A stretch of 64,000 nt of DNA from Eunapius fragilis (Eukaryota > Porifera > Demospongiae > Spongillida > Spongillidae): positions 12,321,983 to 12,385,982 of the forward strand of contig OY811973.1 in NCBI GenBank assembly GCA_963681505.1, given 5' to 3'. The position numbers were made by a program, and so were the translations under genes. Positions 21,161 to 34,900 of this stretch are shown here, piece after piece; position 1 is the stretch's first letter; the number at the start of each line of letters is the position of its first letter. Below the pieces are notes generated by a model. That model made no database searches. It saw nothing but the letters and a program-made list of their open reading frames with translations, and was not told the DNA's origin.

Positions 21161-21165
21161 ATAAT

Positions 21166-21352
21166 TGGGGGTCGAGGCAGCGAAACTGAAGGGACCCAGT
21201 GCAAATTATAAAATTTTCAGGTAAAAATTCAAACCGCTGTAACTCCATGACGGACGGGCTAACTTCCAGTGCGTAAGAAACAATTTTTGGAGGCAGCTAT
21301 AATACGAAATTATGCGCTAGGTAGGTCCCTTTTCGCTTCCTCGATCCCAATA
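21166..21352. mobile_element. MITE with TTGGGGTCGAGG-type inverted ends
   Basis: The left end is ttgggggtcgaggcagcgaa; the right end read inward is ttgggatcgaggaagcgaaa followed by agggacc, so the terminal inverted repeats are about 27 bp. The interior is non-coding. A truncated sister copy lies at 13226-13410. The target duplication is not certain (AT-rich flanks). Confidence 0.75.
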
Positions 21353-21359
21353 TTCATTA

Positions 21360-23260
21360 TAATCATAATTATTGTAACTAGTTCTTCGGCACCTACTGTA
21401 TCATTCCTATAGCTCCTCTTTCACTCACGCACCTTCTTGCCATGCTTCTGACTAGTTCGGTGTTTAACTGTGATGGACCTGTGGCGTACTTATAGTGAAA
21501 GAATGTGCTTAGGTAATGTCCCTTTACGATGGTATTCTACGAAACATCTGAGGCAACCACAACAAATCAATGTCGGCATCCGCGACGATATGGACAAATT
21601 AAGTTCAAAGCTTGAGCCATTCCTTAAATTTATACGACCATGCATTGACTGGCTTGACGTCACTGTAGGTGGCCAAATATAGGCTAGACACTGAAGCCGA
21701 GGAATCTACGTAATATAGAATCGCCGGGGCCCTAAGGGAAGTCCAAATCAAGTGGATCTTGCATGAAGGCTTTGGTGTCATTAGTTTGTTGTACAAAATA
21801 ACAATAAGAGGCATACATGGCAACCATTTAACTAGACTTACTGATACAGCTTTTTAAAAAAAATTATAGACGTATCGAGCGGTGCGCTTGCATTCCGGCG
21901 CGATCGAACAAACAGGATGCTGGTACTATGTAAAAGAAGCCAACATCACGAGAGAATATGAATTGCATGCACTGAAAAATTACGTGTCCACGCGTCAGTA
22001 TGTCCCATCTATCATTGGATATCGAACACCCATGCAGTCCCTGGCAACTTACCTCACCTACCTCCTCCACACTACCCCACCCCACATACCTTCTCCACCA
22101 CTACTATACCCAACCCCACATACCTTCTCGACCACTACTACCCCACCTCACTTACCTTCTCCACCACTACTACCCCCACCTACCCTCTCTAACTACTACC
22201 ACGCACTCGGCTATACATATGCTGCTATCCACCATTACTCCTCATCAACCCACAATAGCCATTTGCATGTATGTACGGGTTAAACTTCTAATGAACTATG
22301 TCATTAAAAAATCGCTCATCAATACGTATGTGAAATCCCCTTGGGAAATTAATTAATAAATTCCATGTGTAATATAATATTCCAGGGTTCTTTTTAAAGT
22401 TGACCATATATGTATAATTATATCCGTACGGCCGTAGTGGTGTGAGGTATTTAAACGAATTTTCCTCTAGAAGACTGCGGCGTTAATAGACATGCAAGAC
22501 ATGGCGATCTCCAATGGAATACCTGCTTGCTTCTTCCTGATTTGCTGTAAGTTAATTCTGAATGTACATAGTCAAGGACGCACAATACCTGAGTGCCAAT
22601 ATTTCTAACCCCCGCGGTTGTAATTGTATAATGTCTACACATGCGCATGTCTTGTTCCTTTTTGTTGTGATACTTAGCACGCGGGGATTGCATGCACGGA
22701 TTACGTGGCGAGGAACCTAAATATTATATAGCCACGAATATAGTGGTGGTCGCTGTATATTATATGAATGGGTATATAATGGTTGTTATATTAATTTTGA
22801 TAATTCGTTTCAATCGTCAGGGGGCGTAATCTTCGTGATTGGCGAAAGGTCGGGTCGATAGTGCATGCATGGTAATATAGCCCCGGGCATTATCTGATCT
22901 AAACAAATTTTGCATGACCCTCCTTCCACCAAACGCGCGAAAGTCGGGCCACCTCCAACTACTATGACTCTCCAGGACTCGGGCCTATAATTAAGCTGGT
23001 TTGCCTAATAAGCAACCTGCATGTAAGTACGGCACTGCAGGTGTTTCATTCCATTACATGTATAGGTTCTCTCTAATTACCGCGGAATATGACTCATTAG
23101 ATCGTAATACCGTATAACAGATGTGCTCAAAGAGATAAAATAACTGAGTTAACTGGGTTAAAAAACTTTCGAGGACTATAATCATACAATTTTTATCTTT
23201 GTCTTCTACTTATTTTCATTACACATATATTCTGCCCTCGGATATCGTAGTCAGATTCAC
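21360..23260. other. Unassigned stretch, with a CT/CA-rich low-complexity tract
   Basis: Open frames up to 133 codons overlap a pyrimidine-rich, imperfectly repeated tract at about 22040-22200 (variants of ccccacataccttctccacc) and are not credible genes. The remainder is AT-rich with no recognised coding or mobile signal. Confidence 0.45.
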
Positions 23261-23262
23261 AG

Positions 23263-24110
23263 TTGCAGCTGCGGATTGATAACGTTACCGCCACGCGAGA
23301 AATGTATCTGCATGGCGGAGAAATGCCTTCAACAAACTAGAATACAGGTGCTCCGTGGCGTCATTATCGGAAGTTTCGCTAGAAACTTCCATATAGAATA
23401 TGACCCCGACTATGAACTCATTAAAAATACGCGACCCGTCTCCAACAAGACTCCCGACGATCGGATCGTTTAGCTAGTTATAGCAATCGAACTAGAAGTC
23501 AAAAATGAGCAGTTTCGTCTTTGTTTTATGTCATAGAACCGCGCGGTTGTAGAGAACAAAAGGGTACTGCCCGTCCTCGTACCCAGTCCCGGAACATGGT
23601 CTCCTTCTCCTTCTTGCCAACGCATAACTCGGGATAGGAACACTTTCAAACTATTAAAATTTCACCAATAGCTTCAGGATAGGCTGGAAGAGCCGCTTTC
23701 ATATAAAATAGTCGATGTTATATTTTGGTAAACAATCGACTATACGGTCTACGTAAGACGCATAATTAGATAACTTGTATGACGTAATTTTAGATATCTG
23801 GCGAACAGCGCTTTGGTCCAGGTGCTTCAATCGTCGTTTGGTGTAACCTCTTTTGTTAAAAATGCCTACGTCAGGAAAAGAAACGAGCAAAACGACGTGC
23901 GAAATACCTTCAAGTTCGAGACGATGTTTTAGAATCCTACAAAGCAGAGCCAGAAAAAAACGGTCAGCTAAACGCGAGCGCTATAAAGAAGACCCAAATA
24001 GAAAACGGTCCGCTTAACGCGAAAGCTATCAAGCAGACCCAGACTGCTGAACGCGAGCGATATCAAGCAGACCCAGAGTAGAAGAGAGTGCGGTACGGGA
24101 AGGCTAAGCG
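23263..24110 (+). mobile_element. Decayed element copy, inverted relative of 32.4-33.25 kb
   Basis: Segments of this stretch match the reverse complement of 32420-33250 in the same order: one that can be read NKTPDDRIV...EQFRLCFMS...NRAVVEN, one ending cataactcgggataggaaca, one around tttcaccaatagcttcag, and the MPTSGKE/Lys-Arg-rich block at the end. Both copies are full of stops and frameshifts. The shared collinear blocks show they are two insertions of one coding element, in opposite orientation. The exact ends were not found. Confidence 0.65.
23862..24100 (+). pseudogene. Lys/Arg-rich DPEKKR-type repeat ORF, broken
   Basis: It starts near an ATG (atgcctacgtcaggaaaag) and, across frame changes, gives repeats of the type KRSAKRERYKEDPNRKRSA, then RESYQADP and ERYQADP: about 13-15 residues, basic, with a conserved Tyr and an Asp-Pro. 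Two relatives lie at 31529-31720 (plus) and 32422-32654 (minus). I have seen such repeats in predicted sponge proteins but cannot assign a function. Stops at about 24015 and 24046 make this copy dead. Confidence 0.6.
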
Positions 24111-24783
24111 TACCCTGCAAAACCAAACGAGGCCATCGAAAGAGTACTACCGATAAAGTTATTCAGAGGTATGGAAATGTAGCTACCTATTCTTACTAAG
24201 CTTGGTTTACAATATGACATTGGCTGAACGTTGCATCAGCGTTGCCTTTTGTCAGTGCCGCTACGTGATGTACGCACTTCCTTTTTCACAGTAGCTACTC
24301 TCTATACGAACCAAAGGATATCGTACTAAGCGAGTATAAGAGACCTGGCCTCGAATAGGCAATTCTTAAGAATAGCGCTTTACTAGTTCAGTTAAATTAT
24401 GCATACCTTTTGCAAGATGCACCCATGGTTAGCGCAAAAGGTGTGTACCAGATCTGCACATGCTGCTGTCAGTAAAGTTAGTGCAGATGCAGTGCTTAAA
24501 AAGGCACTGAATGAAAAAAAAGCAGGGGACTTTTATTCTGATTTTATTGATGTATATCATTATTACGATTAAAAGTACTGTGCTGTATTAACCGTTTATA
24601 TTACTGTGCCTTGTTGCATATTAAGCATGTTATCGGACTCATACAACTATTTCGTTGATAATATTTGGCCCCAATGACGACTCCTGTTCTTTTTTAGTCT
24701 GCATGGGTATATATACATCAGGGCACAACGGATCAATTATGCATCGGAATAATGTGCATGAACAAAGAAAAAATGAATGAAAC

Positions 24784-25053
24784 AAGTAAATAAAAAACCT
24801 TCTCTATGAGAAATTTGGTGGGATATAGGATTAGAAGGCAATGGTGGTGTAAAAAGCAAGGAAACAAGGGTCTGTAATAGTAAGGGAAAATGTCATAGTC
24901 CTATATTTAGCACATGAACATACTTTAATGCTTCAAACGGGCTAAATGACTATGACATTTTCCCTTACTATCACAGAGCCTTGTTTCCTTGCTTTTTACA
25001 CCATCATTGCCTTCAAATCCTATTTTCTCATAGAGAAGGTTTTTTATTTACTT
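24784..25053. mobile_element. Palindromic foldback MITE, family A copy 1
   Basis: A 270 bp near-perfect hairpin begins AAGTAAATAAAAAACC and ends in its complement. Its arms contain gtaaaaagcaaggaaacaag and gactatgacattttccctta. The central loop is about 40 bp. Sister copies lie at 29062-29277, 29924-30189, 42391-42636, and as separated arms at 30787-30915 and 32152-32290. Non-coding. Confidence 0.9.
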
Positions 25054-25059
25054 TACATT

Positions 25060-25850
25060 CATCAATGTTCATCGTAAGCGTTTACGATAGTTATATTCTT
25101 AGCATTAAGTGATCTAGGAACATCAGTAAAAAAAAATGAAATGAGTCGAGGCACTGTTAATTCCATTTCCGCTTTGTGGAAATATACGAAAAAGGAGAGC
25201 ACTATTAATAGCTTCTTTTAATAAGGATCCAAACAATAAAGAGACGGTATTGGAGAAACCCCGCGCTGTCCGATTTGTTAAAAATGAGATATCAAACCAG
25301 TCCGTACAATAATCGAGATCCAGAGAGGATGCGGAAAGGTTATGTATGGAAAGCATTTCTGATGTCTTTTGCATGCATTATTAACGGAGACCATGTAACC
25401 ATTCCGCTTACTTCAGTCTCAATTTCTACTTGAGACCCATTTGTACTTACTATGATGATTGATCATAGACCATGTATGATTGATATGCTCTCATGGTGCA
25501 TGTATGACCTCCGTCATTTCATATACTACCACACAGGTGCTGGGATCTACACGACTAATGGTACTGACGTTTTGTCTGCCACTTCCCCATGTGTTGGTGG
25601 AGATGGGATTGGAATAGTGATAGTGGAGATGGGATGGGGCAGTAATGGTTGAGAGAGATGGGATGGAGTTGGAGATGAGATGGAGTAAATGTGGAGATGT
25701 CGGCCACTTACTTCCCCATATTACTAATCCTGTGTTGTTGGAGATGAGATGGAGTGGTGAAGTAGCATATAAGATGGTGTTTTCATATGCTATGCATATA
25801 ATTACATTGCCTTATTAACTTATCCATCAATCCATGCATGACAATTCCAG
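25060..25850. other. Upstream region of the LDLa/SRCR gene, GA-rich tract
   Basis: No exon was found. About 25590-25760 carries imperfect repeats of ggagatgggatgg. A signal-peptide exon for the downstream receptor would be expected here or further upstream, but none is recognisable. Confidence 0.4.
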
Positions 25851-25967
25851 CTGTCTGCTCATCTTCTCGTGATCAGTTTGCATGCAACAATGGAAACTGT
25901 GTTTCCCTGTCCTACAAGTGTGACAGAGATAATAACTGTGGAGACAACAGTGATGAATTTGGATGTA
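25851..25967 (+). CDS. LDLa domain exon 1
   Basis: A 117 bp phase 1-1 exon (acceptor acaattccag, donor A|gtaagt) encodes one LDL-receptor class A repeat with six Cys and the acidic calcium-binding end ([10 protein letters not shown]). The start is [16 protein letters not shown]. It is closely related to the exon at 33549. Confidence 0.93.
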
Positions 25968-28900
25968 GTAAGTATCTTGCATGTATGGTGGGATGTAGTG
26001 ATGTGTGTCTGTGATGATGAGGGTATGATGCATAGAATTAGGCACCGTCCATCACAAATTAAATATTACCATCCATTTGTACATAAACGTTGTAGCACCT
26101 ATGCAGTGCAAGTTCTTGTCTGGAGTTCCCTTTGCCTGTGTTGTACGTGTTTGTGCTCCTGAACTTATACTGGCGACTTAATTGGGATGGCAAAATTCGG
26201 TCATTATCAGGAGTTCGATACGGAGGCATAGGAACGCCTCTAATGAAGGGGGGGGGGGGGGGGGGGGGGGGGCTCACAGTCATATTATTCATTGATTATC
26301 ACCATACCATATTAGGAGAAGTCCTATGAATAATATGACTTCGGGCCCCTCATATTAGGGGCATTCCTACGCCTGTGCTGGAACCTATCACTGCTTATCT
26401 CGAGCGTGTTGAACTGTATTTCTAATGGTATTGGTGAGGACAAAAAGCTAGCGATACTTGTACTTAGTGTAATTGGATCCAAGATGTATGGGGTGCTGAG
26501 GAACCTTCTAACGCCTTCTAGGCCACAAGAGAAGAAGTTCAGCGAAGTGTTTTGAGCCGAAACTGTAACTAGAAATGGTTACGTCATAGCCCCCCCCTTC
26601 TTTTAAAAGCATAACAACAAAAATGTTCAGCCTGCATCAATAATTCTAGGAGGCTATCGAGTTTGTCAGCATGGCGGGCTGATCACTTCTATAAGGGAAT
26701 TTAAATACTGATCTAGTGCTATGCAGCAATTGCAATCAGAGTGCTTCAAGAATTTTATCCATTTCTGAGTTTAAACAATGACGCGCTATTTCTTTTATAA
26801 TTGCATAATGCGCACCCTTTGGTATCGAAATGTAAAGTAACGCATTGCGAAACTATAAGTAAACTGTTGGTGTTATCCTCCCGCACAATACATGTACAAG
26901 TGGAAAATAAAATACGGCATTATCTTAAGGGAATTAAGCAATCTAAGGGCTTGATCCCCATATAGATAAACGTGTTATCTGTAATACTACGCATACAAGA
27001 AGTACATGTACATACTTATCTACTGTACATGTATGATGAGGTTAATGAGCTAATGCATCTGAATGATGGTACGATTGTAGTCTACCAGGGTACTATTACT
27101 TCGCTAAACTTCTCCCTGTTGGTGAAAAAAGAGCCAGTCATTCTGCCCATAATAATATCATTTGCTAGCACGCTGGTGAATAGATAAGCTAGGTAGGCAC
27201 TTTAACAGCAATAACTGGAGTGTGCATGCATGTTGCTTAAAACTCCATTCAATGACTTCGTTTGTTTTGTTGCTAAAAGGTCAAATGCTGCATCACAGTA
27301 TTTGTATGCATGGTCAATGCAAGTTATCTAATTAAAGATGTGTGTACATGCAATACTGTACAGGTATACGGTTGTTTCATTACTTCGAAGGGTTAAGGTA
27401 AGGCACCTTTACAGCAATATGGGATTAATGTGCTAGAAGTATTGTTTGTGAAACTTTCAACCAATAATTAACACAATGGTTACATACTGTGTAATGAGAT
27501 TCTGGGTAAGATGTGTCACAAATAACATGCAGGGCATATGATCCATGTGCCAGCCATCATCCTAACACATCTTTTTGTACAGTTGGCTGTTATTCACATC
27601 ATTTCAGGTGTTACAATCGAGATTGTGTTGCTTCAACATTTGCCTGCAATCATTATTATGATTGCATTGATTACAGTGATGAGAGTGGCTGCACATGTAA
27701 GTCATATAGAGATTAGAGCCCCATCAGAGGACAGCAAGAGGGGCTTTTGATGTGCATATACCTTATGCATGGTATGCCCAGTGCATGTATCCAGATGTGT
27801 GGTAGAAGACCAAGATGTGGGATGTGTGGTGGGTTCCATGCATTATTCCCACATGACATTTTTTACGACATGAGGGGTTGCTAAGGCAACTATGCTAAAT
27901 GGAGGGCTGGTGAGGTCTGAGGGAATTTGCCTCTTAGTTCTAAAGGCCACACTTCCTTGGCCAGAGGACCCTTTAGGTTTAGATGTGCGGGGATTTGATA
28001 GTACATCCGGGCAAACACAACCAAGCAATTCCGAGGCAAACACATTATAACCTGATAAGGTACAAATCTAACGAACTGTCTTTCAAATATTAAGTGCAAA
28101 GGGGTTTCATTGACATACATGTAGTCTATGAAATGGAGCAGAGGGAAGTGGTCCTATAGCTAGTACCTTAAAAATGCATGGCCAATTGTAATCTGCTGTA
28201 TATGCTACTGGTACCTTCAATAGCTTGAAGTATTCTGTGGTTAATCATGTAATAGAATTTAATATAGTATGCTTCCATGAAAGTGATTCAGTAGAGGGAA
28301 GAGGTGAACCCTATGCCTTCCTCATCCCAAGCACCTCCCCTTCAACTATTCTTCTAACACCCTCACACTCACACACACACACACAACACACGCTTACATC
28401 TACATGTATTTGCATGGCTTTCTTTATTAACTGGATCAAATTTGGAAGTTGCGAAAATTACATCTCCATATTACATGGAGTGGTGACATCATGACTGTGT
28501 TAATTGTGTGTCTTGTTTTATTTTTTGAAATATAAGCTTTGTTCTGTTTCCAGATACTTGTACTGCTGGGTCTGTTCGTCTTGTTGGATCAGGATCAAAC
28601 CAGGCCTCTGGCTATGGTCGGGTGGAGATGTGCTATAACAACACATGGGGTACCATATGTGGGGATTATGGCTGGGACTCTAATGCTGCCTCTGTTGTGT
28701 GCAGTCAGCTAGGATTTTCAGGTGAGTAAGTATAACCACACCCAAATCATGTGACCATCCCTTTTCTGATATTTAGAAGTAATATCATATAGCCCCAACG
28801 GATTATATGGTCATGGTGCAGGAAATATCCTTCTGAGTGGTCTCAGTTGTCATGGCTATGAATCCACTTTGTTGAGCTGTAGCCATGGCAACAGTGTTAT

Positions 28901-31900
28901 TGGCACAACCAACTGTTCTTTTGATGATCTGGATGCATTCGTGTACTGTGATGGAGCAAGTATGTTTGATACCCAATAAAAGAAGTGTTGTCGCTTGTGT
29001 ATTGTGCACCTTTATAAAGTCATCTGAGTACTGGGTATATTATTGTGGCTTGGGTGTATTCAAGTAATAAAAACATTCTCTACATGAAAGTTGCAGTATA
29101 TAAGAAAAAGCAAAGAAACAAAGCTTCTGGCTGAAAATGAAATAGACCTATATTAGCACATTGTCATATTTTAACATGTGTGATTATGTAAGTCTATTTC
29201 ATTTTACCTTTTGAGTCAGAAGCCTTGTCTCCTTGCTTTTTATGCGACTATACTTTTCTCGTAGAGAATGTTTTAATGAATCATTATTTGATTATTTATT
29301 TTAGGGCTCTAACTAACTCTGGCAATGTATCCTATCATGCTATTGCCTAACCTCTCTTACATTTCGACTCCAGCCATATTGGTCGTGCGCAGGCTCATTA
29401 CTTGGGGTCCATAATTGATTATTGTAAGTCCATAGGTAATTACTATACTATCTATGGTAAATCCATGCAAGTAGTTGACTACCAGTTGGGTTTGAAAATC
29501 TCCAAAGTTTGCAAATAAAAAAAAATCAACTAAGGCCATTGTACATTTTGTAAAGACGTTATCTATCCATTGCATGTCTTCTGTGCACGTGCAGTGCTGC
29601 GCGATGTGGTCTTTTGCCGATATCGTCTATATCGCGATATGTCGCGCGATATGAGCAGAGTATCGCGATACATGTATTGTATCGCAATATTTTTAAGTAT
29701 AATCATCGAGTAATTATTATTGTTAATAATCTCACAATTTTCGTAGTACAGATAAGCGTTCGCGGTTCCTCGTTAAAATACGAGCCATTTTTATTTAGAT
29801 GGGGGCCGGGCGGATATATTGCGGTATGTGGACGCAGTAAACGGCGGCTGAAGACTGCTGAATTACGTTTCGTATATTTATGTTTATCTCTTCTGTATAT
29901 CCCAAGCACGCTTGTATTGCAACAAGTAAATAAAAACATTCTCTACGAGAAAGTTGGTGGGATATAGGATTTGATTATGACATTGGTGGTGTAAAAAGCA
30001 AGGAAACAAGGTCTTATCAGAAGGGAAAATGTCATAGTCCTATATTTAGCACATTTCTAGGGCATGTGTTGTTTGTGTGCTAAATATAGGACTATGACAT
30101 TTTCCCTTCTGATAAGACCTTGTTTCCTTGCTTTTTACACCACCAATGTCATAATCAAATCCTATATCCCACCAACTTTCTCGTAGAGACAACAACACTA
30201 CCAACGCCCTCAGCCATATTCGAATAACTAGAATATAACTTCAATAACGTAACTATTTTAATGTCTACATTGCAAAGCCACATTTCTTATATACTGCGCA
30301 TTGGCACAGCAAGTAAGATCTCCAACGATAAAGTACTAGTCGTACTACTCTATCGTAAATTTCTGGGACACGGAAATCGCGCAAAGCAAAGTTTCTAACC
30401 TATCACAAAGCAGTATAAAAAATGGCGTCTGTATCGAAAACGCCGTTAGAATTTCCTTTTACCGGACTAAAAATCCAACTCGAGCAAACGATGGGGAAAC
30501 GGCCAATCTTTCTATACATTACGATTCGTAACAATTCATAACCAAACGAGAGAGAAATTGACCTAAAACTATAAATGGTAAAAGGGCGTAGTGAAACCAA
30601 AAAGTCACGTGAGGCATAGTATTTATGAATGCTTATTGGCAAAGCAATTATGTAAAAAACTGACGTGCGTTGTCAGATTCTTATATCAGTGCATATCAAT
30701 CAAAAAAATTTAAGCGAACCAAATTCACATCAAGTAAAAATTAAGGATCAAGTACCACGATTTCCACTGTAATTTTAGATATCTACAAGTAAATAAAAAC
30801 CATTCTCTATTAAACATATAGGATTTGAAGGCAATGGTAGTGTAAGAAGGAAGGAAACAAGGGTCTAATAATAAGGGAAAATGGAATAGTCCTATATTTA
30901 GCACACGAACAACATACTGTATATCAGGACCTACGTTAGTAGGTCCTATGTAGGATTTGAAGTGTGATGAATACGATTAGCAAAACACCAGATTACACTA
31001 TTGCCGTTGCACCGTAGAATCAGTTGGACTTTAGCGAGCGTATTTGGATACAGCCAACAATTGCCTACAATGTAATAAAACTGCCGACGCTTAGAAAGCT
31101 CAGACAACAGAGATAACGCTCTCTCGTTCCCACACTCGAACGTGCAAAAAAGTTTCTCCTTCTTCTTCTTCCGGATCTGATAAGATAAGATTTGCTCGGA
31201 TAAGAGGTTTATTGCATTGCATCTTTGTCACGATTGAAGTATAATGTTAGCCGTTATGCGGAAGCACTAGAACCAACAAGTTAGAAACTTATTGTAGAGT
31301 TGGATCTGTTTTATTATGTTAGTAACGAGGGTTATGCTTGACACAAATTTCAATCTCTAGCCAACTTAGTATAGCCCACAACAGATTTTATCGGCCTTTG
31401 GAAGACATAAAAGTGGGCGGGAACGTGTGGTTAAACACGTTCTATATTTCATATAGTGCGCTATTACAGTTTTTGTGACGGCTGTACGGTGTACCAAACG
31501 CTTGACGTGTCTGGTTTGTTTTCTTCAAAATGCCGTCACGTCGATCGCGAAGAGAAAAGCAAAGTTAAATGATGACTGTTGTGTTGGCGAGTCGCAAGAT
31601 ATTGAGGAGCGTGACAGTTTTCAAGAAGCGCATGAAAAAAAGAAGACTTGCGACAGGAAACACTACAAAGCCGATCCTGAGAGTAAGAGGGCGGATAGCA
31701 TGAAGGCCCAATGCATGTGAGCAGATCAAACGGTCTCTTGTGCTACGATAGAGTATGATTCTAAGGTTGCCCAATACATGCCTCAATATGCATACATACT
31801 TCCTCCTTCGTTTATTCTCATGCATAAAAATGTGTGAAACAAGATATAAAAAATTAAATTGGTGATGTAGGATTTGTAGACTGCAATTGAGTAAAAACTA

Positions 31901-34900
31901 AGGAAACAAGGAATTACGGATATTAGGCATTCATTCATTTAATTATAAATATTACAGACCTACATTATTTAGCAAATCTACCTCGATCCTTGAAATTCTG
32001 TGCTAAATGTAGGTATGTAATGTTTATAATTAAATGAATGCCTAATATCCGTAATTCCTTGTTTCCTTACTTTTTACTCAATTGCAGTCTACAAATCCTA
32101 CATCACCAATTTTATTTTAAATAAATTTTGATATCTTGTCTACATATAGAAATGTGCTAAATATAGGACTATTCCATTTTCTCTTATTATTAGACCCTTG
32201 TTTCCTTCCTTTTTACACAACCATTGCCTTCAAATCCTATATGCCAGTGATGCCACCAACTTTCCCATAGAGAATGTTTTTTATTTACTTGTTTCATTGA
32301 TTTTTATTCATACCCGATTATGAGACGTAGCATGTTAAGTAATCCATCTTGATATGAGAGGGACGACATACATTTGAGTGACCTTAAATCTCTTCGCCGA
32401 GCGTGATGCACGTTCACGACTATGGCAATATCTCTGTCTTTTAGCAGCCCGTTCCTTTTCAGGATCTGCTCGATACCTTGCGCGTCGAGAGGCCCATTTC
32501 TTTTCAGGCTCTGCTCAATAGTTTTCACGTTGAGAGGCCCGCTTCTGCTTTGTAGTTCCGCCCGGGCTGAATGTAATACTTCATCTCGAGTTTTGAGGTG
32601 CTTTGCTCATCGTTTGGCTTTCATCTTTTCCTGACGTGAAGGCATGTTTACAAAGAGCATCAAACCTACAACGATCAAAGCACAAGAATGATTATAGTAC
32701 GCACATGCACGTTAATAAGTGCCCAAATTGCAAAACCGGATACATGCCACAGTTACCACTATATGTAGTGCCCAGACCGTACACATTTGATTACATCATG
32801 TATACTACTAGTGCTTCGTATAAAGAGTGAAGTATGACCTATCCGAGTCGTGTCAGTGCAGTATGCTTAACTATACGTGATTTGCTAACACAACCGATAT
32901 TTGCCATGTAGCCTCGAGACGTTTTGACAACAGAAGCGAGAATGCCAACGAATTCTGAAGCCATTGGCGTGATTTTCATTTCTTAAATGTGTTCCTATCC
33001 CGAGTTATGCGTGGTCAAGAACAAGAGGAGGAGGAGCAGGAGGAGGAGGAGAAATACGTGGGACTGGGTACGTGGTTTAGTTCTCTACAACCATGCGGTT
33101 TTGTGACATCAAACAAACACGAAACTGCTTGTTGTTGCCTTCTTGTACGATGACAACAACAAGGTAAGCCATCCGCTCGTCAGGAGTCTTGTTAGTAGCG
33201 GGGTCGCGTTTTTTTAGTGACTTCATAATCGGGGCAAATCCTATATGAGAGTTCCTATCGCGATATTTTACTCACACATCGCGATATATTGGTTTGGAGT
33301 GATATAATTAGCCATCTGTTCTTTCTGTGTAGACATGCAACCGATTTTTATTTTTTATTTTTTGTATGTATTGTTTGCACACAAGTATTTAGGGCTGCTG
33401 GTACTATAGTGCAGCCGCGATAGGGTTCTGGCAGTTCGACCGATTGTAAAGATTTAATTTGCCATTTAGAATGAGTTGCTTACGTTTGTGGGCCTATGAG
33501 ATGGTACAGTTTATGTTCACAATTGTCTGCCCAATTTCCCAATTCCAGGTCCCTGCTGGGCTGATGATTTCACATGCAGCAATGGAAACTGTGTGTTCTC
33601 TTTTGCGAAGTGTGACGGTAAAAATGACTGCGGAGACAACAGTGATGAATTCGGATGTCTTGTAGGTTAGTAGTATATTTGACGTATGTAGTGATGGGAT
33701 TGCGAATATCAGTAGGCGAGAGGTGTGGTATTTTGCACCGATGGCGTGACGTGTACAGTAATAGTTTTATATGTGCATTGGTTTTAATGGTGCAGTGTGT
33801 CAGTACAGTTGACTGGTAGTTATGGAGATGCATAGAGAGGAGGGGTTGTGTCATGATGTGAAGGATGTTTGCATTCACATTGTATTTGAAAATTAGCATG
33901 CTCTTAATTCATTATATCTTATGATGCTGTGCTCATGTTGTACATGTAACATCCTCGAATGTCATCATCACCACCCCTTTCTGTTCAGCTGGCTGCTATT
34001 CCTATCAGTTTAGGTGTGGCAGTGGACAGTGTATTGATTCAACATTGGCCTGCAATGGAATATCTGATTGCAGTGACAACAGTGATGAGAGTGGCTGCTC
34101 ATGTAAGTTATGGTTATGGAAAGACCCATGTTATGGTGTTCTCGCTCAAAAACGTTCATGTTGTTTGATACAAGGGTTGGTATGGTTACCATGCAAGTTA
34201 GTCTGATTATAATGTAATGGTAAATTAATGAGGACTAATGGACTATAAACTGTTATGGGTACTTTAATTTGATGGCTCCTCACTGCTACGGAGGAGGGTG
34301 TGGGGGCTGAGAACAATGGAACGCAACACCCTGGAACTACGGAAAATTATAGAGATTAATTTGCGCATAACTGCATTGTTAATTGCAGCTAGTGAGACTA
34401 GCTATAGATTCAGTTTAGGTTTGAAGGTTCCTATTGTACCCGATGTCAAGCAGAACGTGCACAACTCAGTTGGACATGGAATTAACGGTACAAGTTAACG
34501 TACATCAACTCTACATGTACTCAGTACTGGAACTGTAAAGCACGCGATCTAGCATGCATGGTGCGTGATCAATCACTAAGAAGTAATTAAAAACTACATA
34601 GCCTGCGCCTGTAAGGCTGTGCAAGAATCCACGAATCATAAGAAGCCGTAAATGATCTAGATGATCCCCCTGTTGAGAACAAAAGGGAGTAAAGTAATGC
34701 ACGCAAACTCAGTACTGAAAAATGCCATCACCCCACAACACTGAACACTTATCAGGAATTAAATCCGATTGTCTGAGTTATTGTCACAGTTTCTACACCC
34801 GTATTTTCAACATGGGTGGTAACAAAAATTGGTCATAAGCATGGCAAAAGACCTTTTGAGCAGAACCACGCTTTCTGTCATCTTCTAGTATTTTAGACAA

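Larger units (their letters stand above)
30787..32290. mobile_element. Family A arms 1.2 kb apart: parent-like element or nested insertion
   Basis: The left arm (30787-30915) and right arm (32152-32290) are complementary to each other, sharing private variants (aaggaaggaaacaag opposite cttgtttccttcctt; ggaatagtcc opposite ggactattcc). They enclose about 1.24 kb containing a broken basic-repeat ORF (31529-31720) and another palindrome (31839-32139). It is either a family A hairpin opened by a later insertion, or a longer element whose ends are these arms and from which the compact MITEs derive. Confidence 0.7.

Noticed and set aside
29597..33300. A single hAT element bounded by the TATCGCGATA tracts at 29.6 and 33.26 kb
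   Set aside because: The left tract resembles a hAT start, but the right tract does not end in a complementary CACTG, and no target duplication was found.
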